Origin: Candidatus Gastranaerophilales bacterium
GTDB taxonomy: Bacteria; Cyanobacteriota; Vampirovibrionia; Gastranaerophilales; Gastranaerophilaceae
Reading direction: 5' to 3'
Assembly (NCBI GenBank): GCA_910587245.1
Contig: CAJULX010000005.1
Location: 20,139-84,138, forward strand
Length of the DNA: 64,000 nucleotides
Shown piece after piece: positions 44,609 to 51,987 of the stretch (positions are counted from its first letter, which is position 1; every line of letters begins with the position of its first letter). Position numbers and translations under genes: made by a program. The notes beneath the pieces were generated by a model that had not been told where the DNA came from, searched no databases, and was given only the letters and a program-made list of their open reading frames with translations.

Positions 44609-44739
44609 GGACAGTTTTAACAAGCATTTTGGAGTGCTAAAGTAATTTAATCGTGAAAAATATTCAATCATGGTTAAAATGGATGTTAAACGGTTCAAAA
44701 TTGGTATTTAAATAATATAAAGAGGGCCAAAAGCCCTCC

Positions 44740-45387
44740 TTATATTTTGCACAGGTCGTTTACAAGAATAAAAATATCTTGAAACCAAAAATGTTCATCA
44801 TTCAAGACTTCAACAAGCTTGTCTTGTATATTGGGTAAATCCCAAAAACAAGTTCCATTTTCTTCAAATTTTTCTATGACTTCATCGCATCCAACGAGTA
44901 CAATAGCGGGAGTGCAATCAGGTTTGTTAAAATGTTTATCAACAAAAAGTTTTAATTTTTCTGTTGAGTGCTGAAGTTTTAACTTATTTATTGGATTTTG
45001 CACCTTTAATAAGCCTGTATTCCAATCTTGATATAGGTTTTTATCTTCCATTTTTTCTTTGAATTTAAAAATCTCATCCTCTTTAACGCATATCAAAATG
45101 GCATTTTCAATGTTTGAAGGGGCATAGAAGTCAATAAAACCAAAGTTTTTTAAATTATCCAATGTTTTAAATAATTCTTCTTTATCAAGTCCCAAGTAAT
45201 TTGACATCCTTGCAGGGCTGGTTAAAAAGAAGCCTGCAAGCTCTAAGCGGTTGTTTTGCGCATGGTTATATTCACTAATGATATGGAAAAGTACAACCGC
45301 CTGCACGGTTTCAAGGGTGCGCAAAAAGGTATAACTTGCCATAACATAGCCTAATTCGGTAAATTTTTTCCAATTTGTGATTGTCAT
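44740..45387 (-). CDS. Unknown protein with winged-helix-like region
   Basis: 215 residues. The N-terminal half (about 20-100) reads like a winged helix: TVQAVVLFHIISEYNH, SPARMSNYLGLDKEELFKTLDNLKNFGFI. The rest is unrecognised. GGAGG is 7 nt before the ATG. It ends an operon with the Rep-like gene, so a role in element replication control is a guess. Confidence 0.55.
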   Translation of the reverse strand: MTITNWKKFTELGYVMASYTFLRTLETVQAVVLFHIISEYNHAQNNRLELAGFFLTSPARMSNYLGLDKEELFKTLDNLKNFGFIDFYAPSNIENAILICVKEDEIFKFKEKMEDKNLYQDWNTGLLKVQNPINKLKLQHSTEKLKLFVDKHFNKPDCTPAIVLVGCDEVIEKFEENGTCFWDLPNIQDKLVEVLNDEHFWFQDIFILVNDLCKI

Positions 45388-45388
45388 T

Positions 45389-45625
45389 TTAATCCTCCGT
45401 ATCGTTAATTTTATTTAAAAATTCATTTAAAAGTATTTCACTAACACTTTTTTTAGTTTCCTTTTTTAAAAGTTCTTTGTATTTTTTCATAACCTTCGAA
45501 AGGTCGTAGCCCTTTTCTATGTTGCATTCGCGTATAAGGTGCTGTCTTACGAGTTTTAAATCTCTGTCGCATTCATTTAAAATTTGTAATCTACCCTTTA
45601 ATTTTTCATATTCTGAAATTTTCAC
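45389..45625 (-). CDS. Small helical unknown protein
   Basis: 78 residues, GTG start with AAGGAAAA about 8-10 nt upstream. Highly charged and helical (KISEYEKLKGRLQILNECDR). Ends 1 nt before the next gene of the Rep operon. Confidence 0.5.
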   Translation of the reverse strand: MKISEYEKLKGRLQILNECDRDLKLVRQHLIRECNIEKGYDLSKVMKKYKELLKKETKKSVSEILLNEFLNKINDTED

Positions 45626-45637
45626 GTTTTATTTTCC

Positions 45638-46332
45638 TTATTTCATTAATTCTTCAAGTTTTTCAGCCACAACGTCGTTTTTATATTCAAAAATCTGATC
45701 TAGGGTCGGTACGCCCTCTAAAATATGGAAGGTTTGGCGCATATCCTCAAAGCTTTGAAGCTGTAATTCACTCCTGATAGTGTTTTTGTTTTGTTCTAAA
45801 AATTCATAATCAAAAATTTTAAAATAGCCAAAATCATTGTGTCGTTTAGTCATAATTTCTGCGTATTTGGCGTACATCAAAAATTTATATTTTGCCGATC
45901 TTTTAATGGGTCTTAATTCCAAACCCTGCGTGTATTTAAGGTCATTATATGGGTGCAAGTGGTATTTGTCTGTATTTTGTTTAAAAAGTTCCCTAAAACT
46001 TGATAAATACAGATGGGGCAAAGTTTTTAATACGGTGTCTTTTTTGACGTCGATCCGATAAATTTCGGCGGCCTCAAGGAAAAATCGGTGTCAAATACTA
46101 TACCTGAACATTTTTCAAACCTTTCAAGGGCTGAAATTATGTTGTCTTCCGTAATTGAGCCGAAATCATAAGATGAAGCACAGATTTTACCCGACATTTC
46201 GAACATCAGCCTGCTATCGGTGCAAATTTTAAAGCAACCACCTAAAAAAGCACCCTGAAGGTTGTCACCTTTGTTTTTATAATGTTTTTCGGGTATTCCC
46301 GTTTTTATTTTATCAAATTCATTTTGATACAT
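45638..46332 (-). pseudogene. Rep-like replication initiator split by frameshift
   Basis: Two adjacent ORFs are one gene. The first starts MYQNEFDKIKTGIPEKHYKN (AAGGAAG upstream) and runs to FDTDFS. A missing base in the T5 run on this strand (46080-46084) shifts the frame; restored, it reads FFLEAAEIYRIDVKKDTVLK and joins the second ORF, with YLSSFRELF, KYHLHPYNDLKYTQGLELRP, YKFLMYAKYAEIM and TIRSELQLQ. The pattern recalls phage gene II/X-type rolling-circle initiators, but the family call is tentative. About 231 residues when repaired. Confidence 0.55.
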
Positions 46333-46481
46333 TTCACTCTTCCTTTTCTTTAAAATCGTTAATCTTCAGGGTTTTATGTATGATTTCAAAAGATTTAATC
46401 TTGCGTTTTTGCAAAGGCAAAAAACGTTATTTTAAAATCAGAATTTTTTATTAAAATTCTTATAATAAGATAAATGCACAG

Positions 46482-46511
46482 TAAAAGACCTTGGTGGCTC
46501 TGTCACCGTGG
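46482..46511 (-). terminator. Terminator after small unknown gene
   Basis: AGACC / GGTCT plus an inner GGTG / CACC around ACAGAG, followed by TTTT on the minus strand, overlapping the stop codon of the gene at 46503. Confidence 0.55.
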
Positions 46512-46796
46512 TCTATATTCTTTAAAACAATCGTGATACCACAGTAAATATTTGACAGCATTTTTGCCAATATCTGCAATATCATCATTTGTAAATTCGT
46601 CAGCCAGAAAGTATCTTTCTCGCATTGTTTCAGCAAACCATTCACAATGAAAATCTGCACGACAAAATTCAATTGCCGCACCTATTGCTTCCAAGTGGTG
46701 TTTTAGATATTGCTCTTGTTCTGTTTTTATTTTCCGAAGTTTTTCAGCCTTTTTCATTTCTTTCTTATCTCCAGTTAAACTTTTCTTTTTTGTCAT
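46503..46796 (-). CDS. Small unknown protein
   Basis: 97 residues from ATG 46796, chosen because GTGGAG is 7 nt upstream; an in-frame GTG at 46808 overlaps that site. A lysine-rich start (MTKKKSLTGDKKEMKKAEKL) precedes a helical C-terminal part with Cys, His and Trp (AIEFCRADFHCEWF). Unknown; coupled to the 51-residue gene upstream. Confidence 0.5.
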   Translation of the reverse strand: MTKKKSLTGDKKEMKKAEKLRKIKTEQEQYLKHHLEAIGAAIEFCRADFHCEWFAETMRERYFLADEFTNDDIADIGKNAVKYLLWYHDCFKEYRPR

Positions 46797-46811
46797 TTTA
46801 TTCTCCACTTT

Positions 46812-46967
46812 CTAGGGTTCAAACCCATTACTATCTTCATTTTCAGCCCATTTTATAAGCAAACCGAAAAAATTTTTTAAATTTTGTTCAATCTCCTCTG
46901 CAGCCTCATCCGTCAAAGGAATTTCACCATATTTATTAAAAATATCTTTGGTTTTTAAATTTTTCAT
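46812..46967 (-). CDS. 51-residue unknown protein
   Basis: Starts MKNLKTKDIFNKYGEIPLTD and ends with an acidic tail. TATAAT lies 8 nt before the ATG and a CAGG motif just before it. Its stop is 15 nt before the next start. Supported by context rather than by family. Confidence 0.5.
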   Translation of the reverse strand: MKNLKTKDIFNKYGEIPLTDEAAEEIEQNLKNFFGLLIKWAENEDSNGFEP

Positions 46968-47131
46968 CCTGATGTATTATACTGGGATTCCAAAACACCA
47001 AATTAAAAACTGAAGTTAAAGCCTTTGTACAAGGGTTTTTTTGGATAGCCATAATAAAAAAATCACTCATTATAACAACATTTTTGGTAAAATTTGTTGT
47101 TTTTTATAAAATATTGTGATACACTTTTGTT

Positions 47132-47659
47132 ATGAAATGTAAAAATTGCAGCTTTGAAGATAAGAGCGAAGATAAAGTTAAAATCGGTAAAAAACACCAG
47201 AAGCAAATTATTAAATTTGGCAAAAGTGAAGGTGCTCAGCGTTATTATTGCAGAAAATGTGGACAGACTTTTTCTGACAACACCAAAGAAAACTCTTATG
47301 AGCGCAACACGCGAAAGGTTGTAGCCCTCTTGCTTAATATGCTTGAGAATGATTTTTTTAACCAAAAGGACTTAAAAGAAGCAATAAAGCTTACTGATAA
47401 ATATTATGAGGGTATACGCAAAATAAACTTTATAACCAAATATGCAGACAAAGAAGGTAATTTTGATATTACCTGTTACAATCCAAAATTATTAATTTGT
47501 GAAGATGACAAAAACATTAGCTTTATTCAAATTGCACCTGCAAAGTTCAGCAAAGACAACCAAGAGAGACATATTTGTATAAAAGACCAAAAGGGACAAG
47601 AAAATTTAAGAGTTTTTGAAAACCAGCATATTCAGCCTTTTATAAAACAACGAGACTAG
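47132..47659 (+). CDS. Transposase-like zinc-ribbon protein without catalytic domain
   Basis: 175 residues. CKNC at the start and RYYCRKCGQTFSDNT (about 37-50) form a zinc ribbon like the N-terminus of IS1- or ISL3-type transposases, followed by a helix-turn-helix-like stretch (VVALLLNMLEN, KDLKEAIKLTDKYYEGIRK). No DDE domain follows; the frame ends in a charged tail. Probably a DNA-binding relic or accessory protein near the right end of the mobile region. Confidence 0.55.
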   Translation: MKCKNCSFEDKSEDKVKIGKKHQKQIIKFGKSEGAQRYYCRKCGQTFSDNTKENSYERNTRKVVALLLNMLENDFFNQKDLKEAIKLTDKYYEGIRKINFITKYADKEGNFDITCYNPKLLICEDDKNISFIQIAPAKFSKDNQERHICIKDQKGQENLRVFENQHIQPFIKQRD

Positions 47660-47763
47660 CATATGGACAATAGGCTGCGTATAATATAGTTTAAATTTAA
47701 TTTAGATTTATCTGTCGGCATTCTTTCAAGAAATTTATAAAATCTTCACGCGAAGGATAGGTT

Positions 47764-47801
47764 TTAAAACTCCCTTGAAAATATTTTCAAGGGAGTTTTA
47801 A
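47764..47801. terminator. 38-nt perfect palindromic terminator
   Basis: Two 19-nt arms, the left being TTAAAACTCCCTTGAAAAT. It lies between convergent genes and is a good bidirectional terminator. The 104 nt before it show no gene. Confidence 0.7.
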
Positions 47802-47827
47802 TTAAAATTAATATTCAAAACTGTTAT

Positions 47828-48220
47828 TTAAGCATAAGTATCAAAAATATCATCAATAGTATTACCGCTTCCGGTTTCTCCGCTTTTGCTTTTAACGGCT
47901 CCGGTATCGGGATTGAATTTAGTGATAAACCTATTTGCCAAATTGCCGAGTTGGTCTCCAACATCCAGCAATTTTGGATTGCATATTTCCTGATTAATAG
48001 TGCTGCCGTCCTCATCTTCTACGCTTAACATGCAATACCCCAAATCATTAGCAACAGGGGTTGTTTTTAAATAAACATCATCATCGCCTGAAGCAGCATT
48101 AATTCTGGCACAAGCTTTTTCTAACGCATCTTTATCATCGGCGTTTTGTATAAGATCCTGTAAATATTTATTGTCTTCCCGTCTTACGTATAAGCCTTTA
48201 AAGCCGATATTTTGTATCAT
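47828..48220 (-). CDS. FKG-motif small protein
   Basis: 130 residues from ATG 48220; AAAGGA is upstream and lies within a longer frame that starts at a TTG. Begins MIQNIGFKGLYVRRED, with FKG at 7-9, then a helical segment, a beta-like middle and a Gly/Ser-rich tail (SGETGSGNT). Function unknown; shares the N-terminal motif with the genes at 29228 and 49434. Confidence 0.65.
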   Translation of the reverse strand: MIQNIGFKGLYVRREDNKYLQDLIQNADDKDALEKACARINAASGDDDVYLKTTPVANDLGYCMLSVEDEDGSTINQEICNPKLLDVGDQLGNLANRFITKFNPDTGAVKSKSGETGSGNTIDDIFDTYA

Positions 48221-48354
48221 TATACGTTTTCCTTTATTTGCCAATCTTTACTCTGGAATAAAATTCGTAAAGATATAAATTTGCTTTTAAAAAGTCATGA
48301 TTTAACACTTCGTAACAAAAAATTATAGCTTAAGCATTTATTAAAATAAAAATG

Positions 48355-48424
48355 GTCTAAACATATATAAATAAAAAAAAGACTCACTTCGAATGGTCTT
48401 TTTTTTATTTATATATGTTTAGAC
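48355..48424. repeat. Perfect 29-bp inverted repeat hairpin
   Basis: Arms 48355-48383 and 48396-48424 are exact complements, with a 12-nt loop. Each arm ends in A8/T8 next to GAC/GTC, so the inner part works as a bidirectional terminator with its own T8 run. The extra AT-rich outer arms (GTCTAAACATATATAAAT) are longer than a terminator needs. Confidence 0.75.
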
Positions 48425-48459
48425 TTTAACAAAACTCATTTGAAAAAAGGAACGGTGAA

Positions 48460-48930
48460 CTACACCATGCTTTCAATCTCGGGGAAGAAACGTGCACCGT
48501 GAAGCTTTATATCGTTCCAGATTTTTTTCTGATTTTTATTCAACATGTTATCAAATTTTTTCATAGCGCCGTTATGAATTTTATCCCTTGTTTGATAAAG
48601 AATATCGATTTCATTATTTATTTTTATAAGCCTTTCAAGCTGGGTTTTTGTATCAATTCTTGAAAGCTTTATCATACGGGCTTCTTTTTGTTTATCATTT
48701 ATTTGATTATTCAAAACAACAATTTTTGCCTTTGCTTTTGTATAAAGTTTTTCAGCTTTTTTCTGCTGTTTTTTGGAAAGATTTAATTCTTCCGTTATCT
48801 GTGCTTTTGCATTTTCAAAATTAGGGTTTTTAATTTCAATATTGCTTTTTTGTACGGTATCCGCATTATCCGCAAATGCAGGCACAAAAAGCAAAGCAGA
48901 CATTATTAACGATAAAAATATTTTTTTCAT
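48460..48930 (-). CDS. Periplasmic Spy/CpxP-like protein
   Basis: 156 residues from ATG 48930 (GGAG 8 nt upstream). A signal peptide ends at about VPAFA (20). The all-helical mature part has LNLSKKQQKKAEKLY, an LTxxQ-like motif, and IDTKTQLERLIKIN. Spy/CpxP proteins act as periplasmic chaperones or stress sensors; the match is by pattern only. Confidence 0.6.
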   Translation of the reverse strand: MKKIFLSLIMSALLFVPAFADNADTVQKSNIEIKNPNFENAKAQITEELNLSKKQQKKAEKLYTKAKAKIVVLNNQINDKQKEARMIKLSRIDTKTQLERLIKINNEIDILYQTRDKIHNGAMKKFDNMLNKNQKKIWNDIKLHGARFFPEIESMV

Positions 48931-49002
48931 AAAATGAACTCCAAAAATTCTATCCAAAACTATGATAGCAGAAAAGCAGCCATAATATCAAAACTTAACA
49001 CA

Positions 49003-49035
49003 AAAATACCCCTTCTTTAACTAAAGGGGTATTTT
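49003..49035. terminator. Bidirectional terminator
   Basis: A 12-bp stem AAAATACCCCTT / AAGGGGTATTTT (49003-49014, 49024-49035) with a 9-nt loop, just downstream of the HEAT-like gene on the minus strand. Confidence 0.75.
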
Positions 49036-49051
49036 ATATTAAATAAATTCT

Positions 49052-49414
49052 TTATGCGCTGAAAGACATAAGAGCTTTAACTGAGCGTGCAGTATCCTGC
49101 ACTTCCTGTTCGCATTCCATATTTAATGTTTCTTCCAAAATTTGAATAGCACATTCTTTTTCTTTAAGCGCAAGCAATTCATTGATTGCAGTCATTGCAA
49201 CACGTGCAGAAAGGTCGTTTATACCTTTTCCTTTATTTCTGATAACAACCTCAAGTGCTTCTCTTGAATTTCTTTTGATTAAAGCACGTGCGGTAAGTTC
49301 TCTTATTTCATCAGACTCATGGTTTGTGCCAAGGTCGCGCAAAACTCTGATTGAATCATCATCTTCGTGTCTTCCGAGCGCTTCAATAATATTACTAACT
49401 TTTTTTAATGACAT
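49052..49414 (-). CDS. HEAT-repeat-like small protein
   Basis: 120 residues made of about three helical pairs, such as DDSIRVLRDLGTNHESDEIR, ELTARALIKRN and LSARVAMTAINELLALKE. It resembles HEAT/PBS-lyase-type repeats used for protein binding. No signal peptide. Function unknown. Confidence 0.65.
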   Translation of the reverse strand: MSLKKVSNIIEALGRHEDDDSIRVLRDLGTNHESDEIRELTARALIKRNSREALEVVIRNKGKGINDLSARVAMTAINELLALKEKECAIQILEETLNMECEQEVQDTARSVKALMSFSA

Positions 49415-49433
49415 AACAGCTCCTTAAAAATAA

Positions 49434-49886
49434 CTAAATAGTTTGCAATTCTTCGTTCAACATAGATTCAAGCTCTATTACGGGACGCTTTTGAAGGCTT
49501 GAAACAGAATCTTTAAATAAACCCGTAAATGTGATTTCCGTTTTATTTAATTTATCCCAGGTGTTTATTGCAGATTCTTTCATTCTGCTGCCGAAAGAAA
49601 TCATTGACTGCTTAATTGAATTAAATCTGTTAATGGTTGAAACCCACGCACTTGCAGCAAGTTTTCCCGCCTTTTGAAATTTATCGTTAAATCCGTTTGA
49701 TTCTTCCTGTTTTTGAGCTTTTGCGCTTGATTCAAAAACATCCATCTGTATCATTGAGCCTTTAAAAGTAAGCCCGAAGGGATTTGTAGCGTTTGTATTT
49801 GCATTTTCCTGTCTTCTTTGTGCTCTTTGAGCCTTAAATTGTTCAAAGGCTTTTAAGCTCGCCCTAAGCGGGGAAATCTTTTCCAT
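49434..49886 (-). CDS. FKG-motif protein
   Basis: 150 residues from ATG 49886 (GAGGA 7 nt upstream). A basic, Gln/Arg-rich start (FKAQRAQRRQENANTN) is followed by NPFGLTFKGSM, FKG at 41-43, then a helical region with Lys and Ser and a second TFTGLF. No membrane segment. Unknown function; third gene here with the FKG element. Confidence 0.65.
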   Translation of the reverse strand: MEKISPLRASLKAFEQFKAQRAQRRQENANTNATNPFGLTFKGSMIQMDVFESSAKAQKQEESNGFNDKFQKAGKLAASAWVSTINRFNSIKQSMISFGSRMKESAINTWDKLNKTEITFTGLFKDSVSSLQKRPVIELESMLNEELQTI

Positions 49887-49978
49887 TTTGTATATCCTCT
49901 TTAAACTTATATCTCTCACAATGTGACATATTGAAAGTAACATAACTTAATATAAACAAAATCATCTTTTTAGTGTAT

Positions 49979-50569
49979 TCATTTAAGCTTCAAAATGCCT
50001 GTTACTTTTGTATTGTATTTTTCCCAGATGACAATATAGCTTTGAATTTCGCTGTCATATTCCATCCAAACCTTTGAATGAATGTATTCAATGGGGTCTA
50101 TCCCTTTTTTATATTTCCTCTCGCGCCTTCTTTTTTCTCTGTCTGTTAATTTTGGGGTAATTTTATCAGGTGAAACAACCGTATTTTCTTCCGTAAGCCT
50201 TGCAGGGTTTGAGTTTAAAGAGTTTTTATCTCTTCTTTTCTTATCGGGCCATTCATAATCATTGCCGTAATTTGATATTCTTTCATTTTTTATAACGGGA
50301 ATTTTTGCTTTGATTTTACCCGCCTGAATAAACATTAAATATGTATAATCCATATCGGGGCGGATTTCATAAAAACCTTTTTTGAGCCCGTAGCCGTCTT
50401 TATTTAAAATATCATATTCAAGCCTTAAAACGGGGTTTGTGTTTACCTTTTTATTTAAATAAAGTGTGTTATCTTCGGCTTTCGCCCCGCTTGTGTACTG
50501 TTTATAAGGCAAAACTTCATCTATTGTTTTATATAAGGCAATGTAATCATAAGAAATATCAACAGGCAT
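49979..50569 (-). CDS. Unknown basic protein
   Basis: 196 residues from ATG 50569. Starts MPVDISYDYIALYKTIDEVL; a basic region DREKRRRERKYKKGID lies near 150, and the end is beta-like (VWMEYDSEIQSYIVIWEKY). No known domain. TATAAT is exactly 6 nt before the ATG with no Shine-Dalgarno, which favours this start over one 93 nt upstream. Divergent from perR. Confidence 0.6.
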   Translation of the reverse strand: MPVDISYDYIALYKTIDEVLPYKQYTSGAKAEDNTLYLNKKVNTNPVLRLEYDILNKDGYGLKKGFYEIRPDMDYTYLMFIQAGKIKAKIPVIKNERISNYGNDYEWPDKKRRDKNSLNSNPARLTEENTVVSPDKITPKLTDREKRRRERKYKKGIDPIEYIHSKVWMEYDSEIQSYIVIWEKYNTKVTGILKLK

Positions 50570-50575
50570 AGTTTC

Positions 50576-50581
50576 ATTATA
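50576..50581 (-). promoter_or_regulatory. -10 box 6 nt before the gene at 49979
   Basis: A perfect TATAAT followed by six bases and ATG 50569. Confidence 0.55.
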
Positions 50582-50645
50582 ATGTTTTATTTTATATTTA
50601 CAAAATGTAAAAATATTGTTGACAATAAAGGGATGGAAATATAAA

Positions 50646-50659
50646 ATAATAATTATTAT
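50646..50659. promoter_or_regulatory. PerR/Fur-box-like operator
   Basis: ATAATAATTATTAT is a perfect palindrome close to the PerR box consensus TTATAATNATTATAA. It sits 36 nt before the perR ATG, where autoregulation is expected. Confidence 0.65.
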
Positions 50660-50695
50660 CACTTTTTAAATTGAAATTTTAAAAAGAAGGATAGA

Positions 50696-51094
50696 ATGAA
50701 TTTTTCAAAACAAAGAAAGAAAATACTTGAAACACTGGAAAATAACGTTGTGCACCCGAGTGCCGAATATCTTCATAAGAAACTGCAGGAAGATGAGGCA
50801 GGAAAAAAGATAGGGCTTGCAACCGTATATCGCAATCTAAACAAGTTATCTCAAAACGGCACCATAAAAAGGATAAACGGTTTAGACGGCTCCGTACATT
50901 ATGACCACAATACACATGTTCACTATCACTTTTTTTGTAAAAAGTGCAGAAAAATATTTGATTTGCCCGCAGAAATCTCACCCGATATCGTAGAAAGAGC
51001 GGAAAAGCTGTCGGGTTTTAAAATAGAAACACACGAAATAGTATTCCATGGGGAATGCAACATATGCAAAATGAAAGGAGAAAATAATGGATAA
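50696..51094 (+). CDS. perR: PerR-type Fur-family peroxide sensor
   Basis: 132 residues. Winged helix (about 5-70, GLATVYRNLNKLSQNGTIKR), then the metal site SVHYDHNTHVHYH with FFCKKC and a second CNIC for structural zinc. The Asp in HYD, the paired His and the Asp in IFD fit PerR more than Fur or Zur. It precedes rubredoxin and rubrerythrin genes, which supports peroxide regulation. AAGGA precedes the ATG. Its end overlaps the rubredoxin start by 8 nt. Confidence 0.85.
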   Translation: MNFSKQRKKILETLENNVVHPSAEYLHKKLQEDEAGKKIGLATVYRNLNKLSQNGTIKRINGLDGSVHYDHNTHVHYHFFCKKCRKIFDLPAEISPDIVERAEKLSGFKIETHEIVFHGECNICKMKGENNG

Positions 51095-51224
51095 ATACGT
51101 TTGCACGGCTTGTATGTACGTTTATGACCCGGCCGAACATGATAATATCCCGTTTGAAGAACTGCCCGAGGATTATGTATGCCCCGTTTGCGCAGTAGGA
51201 AAAGAAATGTTTGAAAAACAATAG
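51087..51224 (+). CDS. Rubredoxin
   Basis: 45 residues, with the two metal motifs CTACMYVYDP and CPVCAVGK that hold one iron, and the rubredoxin core ELPEDYVCP. It carries electrons to peroxide- or oxygen-reducing enzymes. AAAGGAG is 6 nt before the ATG; the start overlaps the end of perR. Confidence 0.93.
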   Translation: MDKYVCTACMYVYDPAEHDNIPFEELPEDYVCPVCAVGKEMFEKQ

Positions 51225-51255
51225 GAATATTTTAAAAAAAGAAAAGAGGAAAATT

Positions 51256-51792
51256 ATGGCAAAATTTGTTTGTACAGTATGCGGATACACTTATGAAGGC
51301 GATAAACAGCCTGATAAATGCCCTATGTGTAATGCTACAACATTTAATAAAATGGACGGCAGCAATAAAGAATATGCCGATGAACACAAAATCGGCGTTG
51401 CAAAAGGCTTAGACCCCAGAGTTGTTGAAGGTTTAAAAGCAAACTTTATGGGTGAATGCACGGAAGTAGGTATGTATCTTGCAATGAGCAGACAGGCTGA
51501 CAGAGAAGGATACCCCGAAGTTGCAGAAGCTTACAAAAGATATGCTTACGAAGAAGCTGAACACGCTGCAAAATTTGCTGAATTGCTCGGCGAAGTTGTA
51601 ACTCCTTCAACATTAGAAAACTTAAAATTAAGAGCAGATGCCGAATATGGCGCTTGCGACGGTAAATTACAGCTTGCAAAATTAGCCAAAGAATTAGGCT
51701 ATGATGCAGTACATGATACAGTTCATGAAATGGCAAAAGATGAAGCGCGCCACGGCAGAGGCTTTGACGGTTTAATTAAAAGACACTTTTAA
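51256..51792 (+). CDS. Reverse rubrerythrin
   Basis: 178 residues from ATG 51256 (GAGGAAAATT upstream). The rubredoxin domain is at the N-terminus (CTVCGY...CPMC, about 6-25), followed by the di-iron ferritin-like domain (GECTEVGMYLAMSRQADREG, YEEAEHAAKF, DEARHGRGF). This domain order defines reverse rubrerythrin, a peroxidase of anaerobes. Third gene of the peroxide operon. Confidence 0.93.
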   Translation: MAKFVCTVCGYTYEGDKQPDKCPMCNATTFNKMDGSNKEYADEHKIGVAKGLDPRVVEGLKANFMGECTEVGMYLAMSRQADREGYPEVAEAYKRYAYEEAEHAAKFAELLGEVVTPSTLENLKLRADAEYGACDGKLQLAKLAKELGYDAVHDTVHEMAKDEARHGRGFDGLIKRHF

Positions 51793-51815
51793 TTAACGTT
51801 AAAACTAAAATCATT

Positions 51816-51849
51816 ATGCGGTATCAGATTATTTTGATACCGCATTTTT
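51816..51849 (+). terminator. Terminator of peroxide operon
   Basis: An 11-bp stem ATGCGGTATCA / TGATACCGCAT (51816-51826, 51835-51845) followed by TTTT. Confidence 0.85.
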
Positions 51850-51987
51850 GCATATACTCATTTTGTCTTATTAATTTTTGTTAATTTTTATTAATATTTT
51901 TTTGTAAAGCATAAAGCTTAATACTCTAACTGTCGATAAATATATAGGAGCTAACTAACACAAACCCAAGAAAGGATTTAAGACAAG

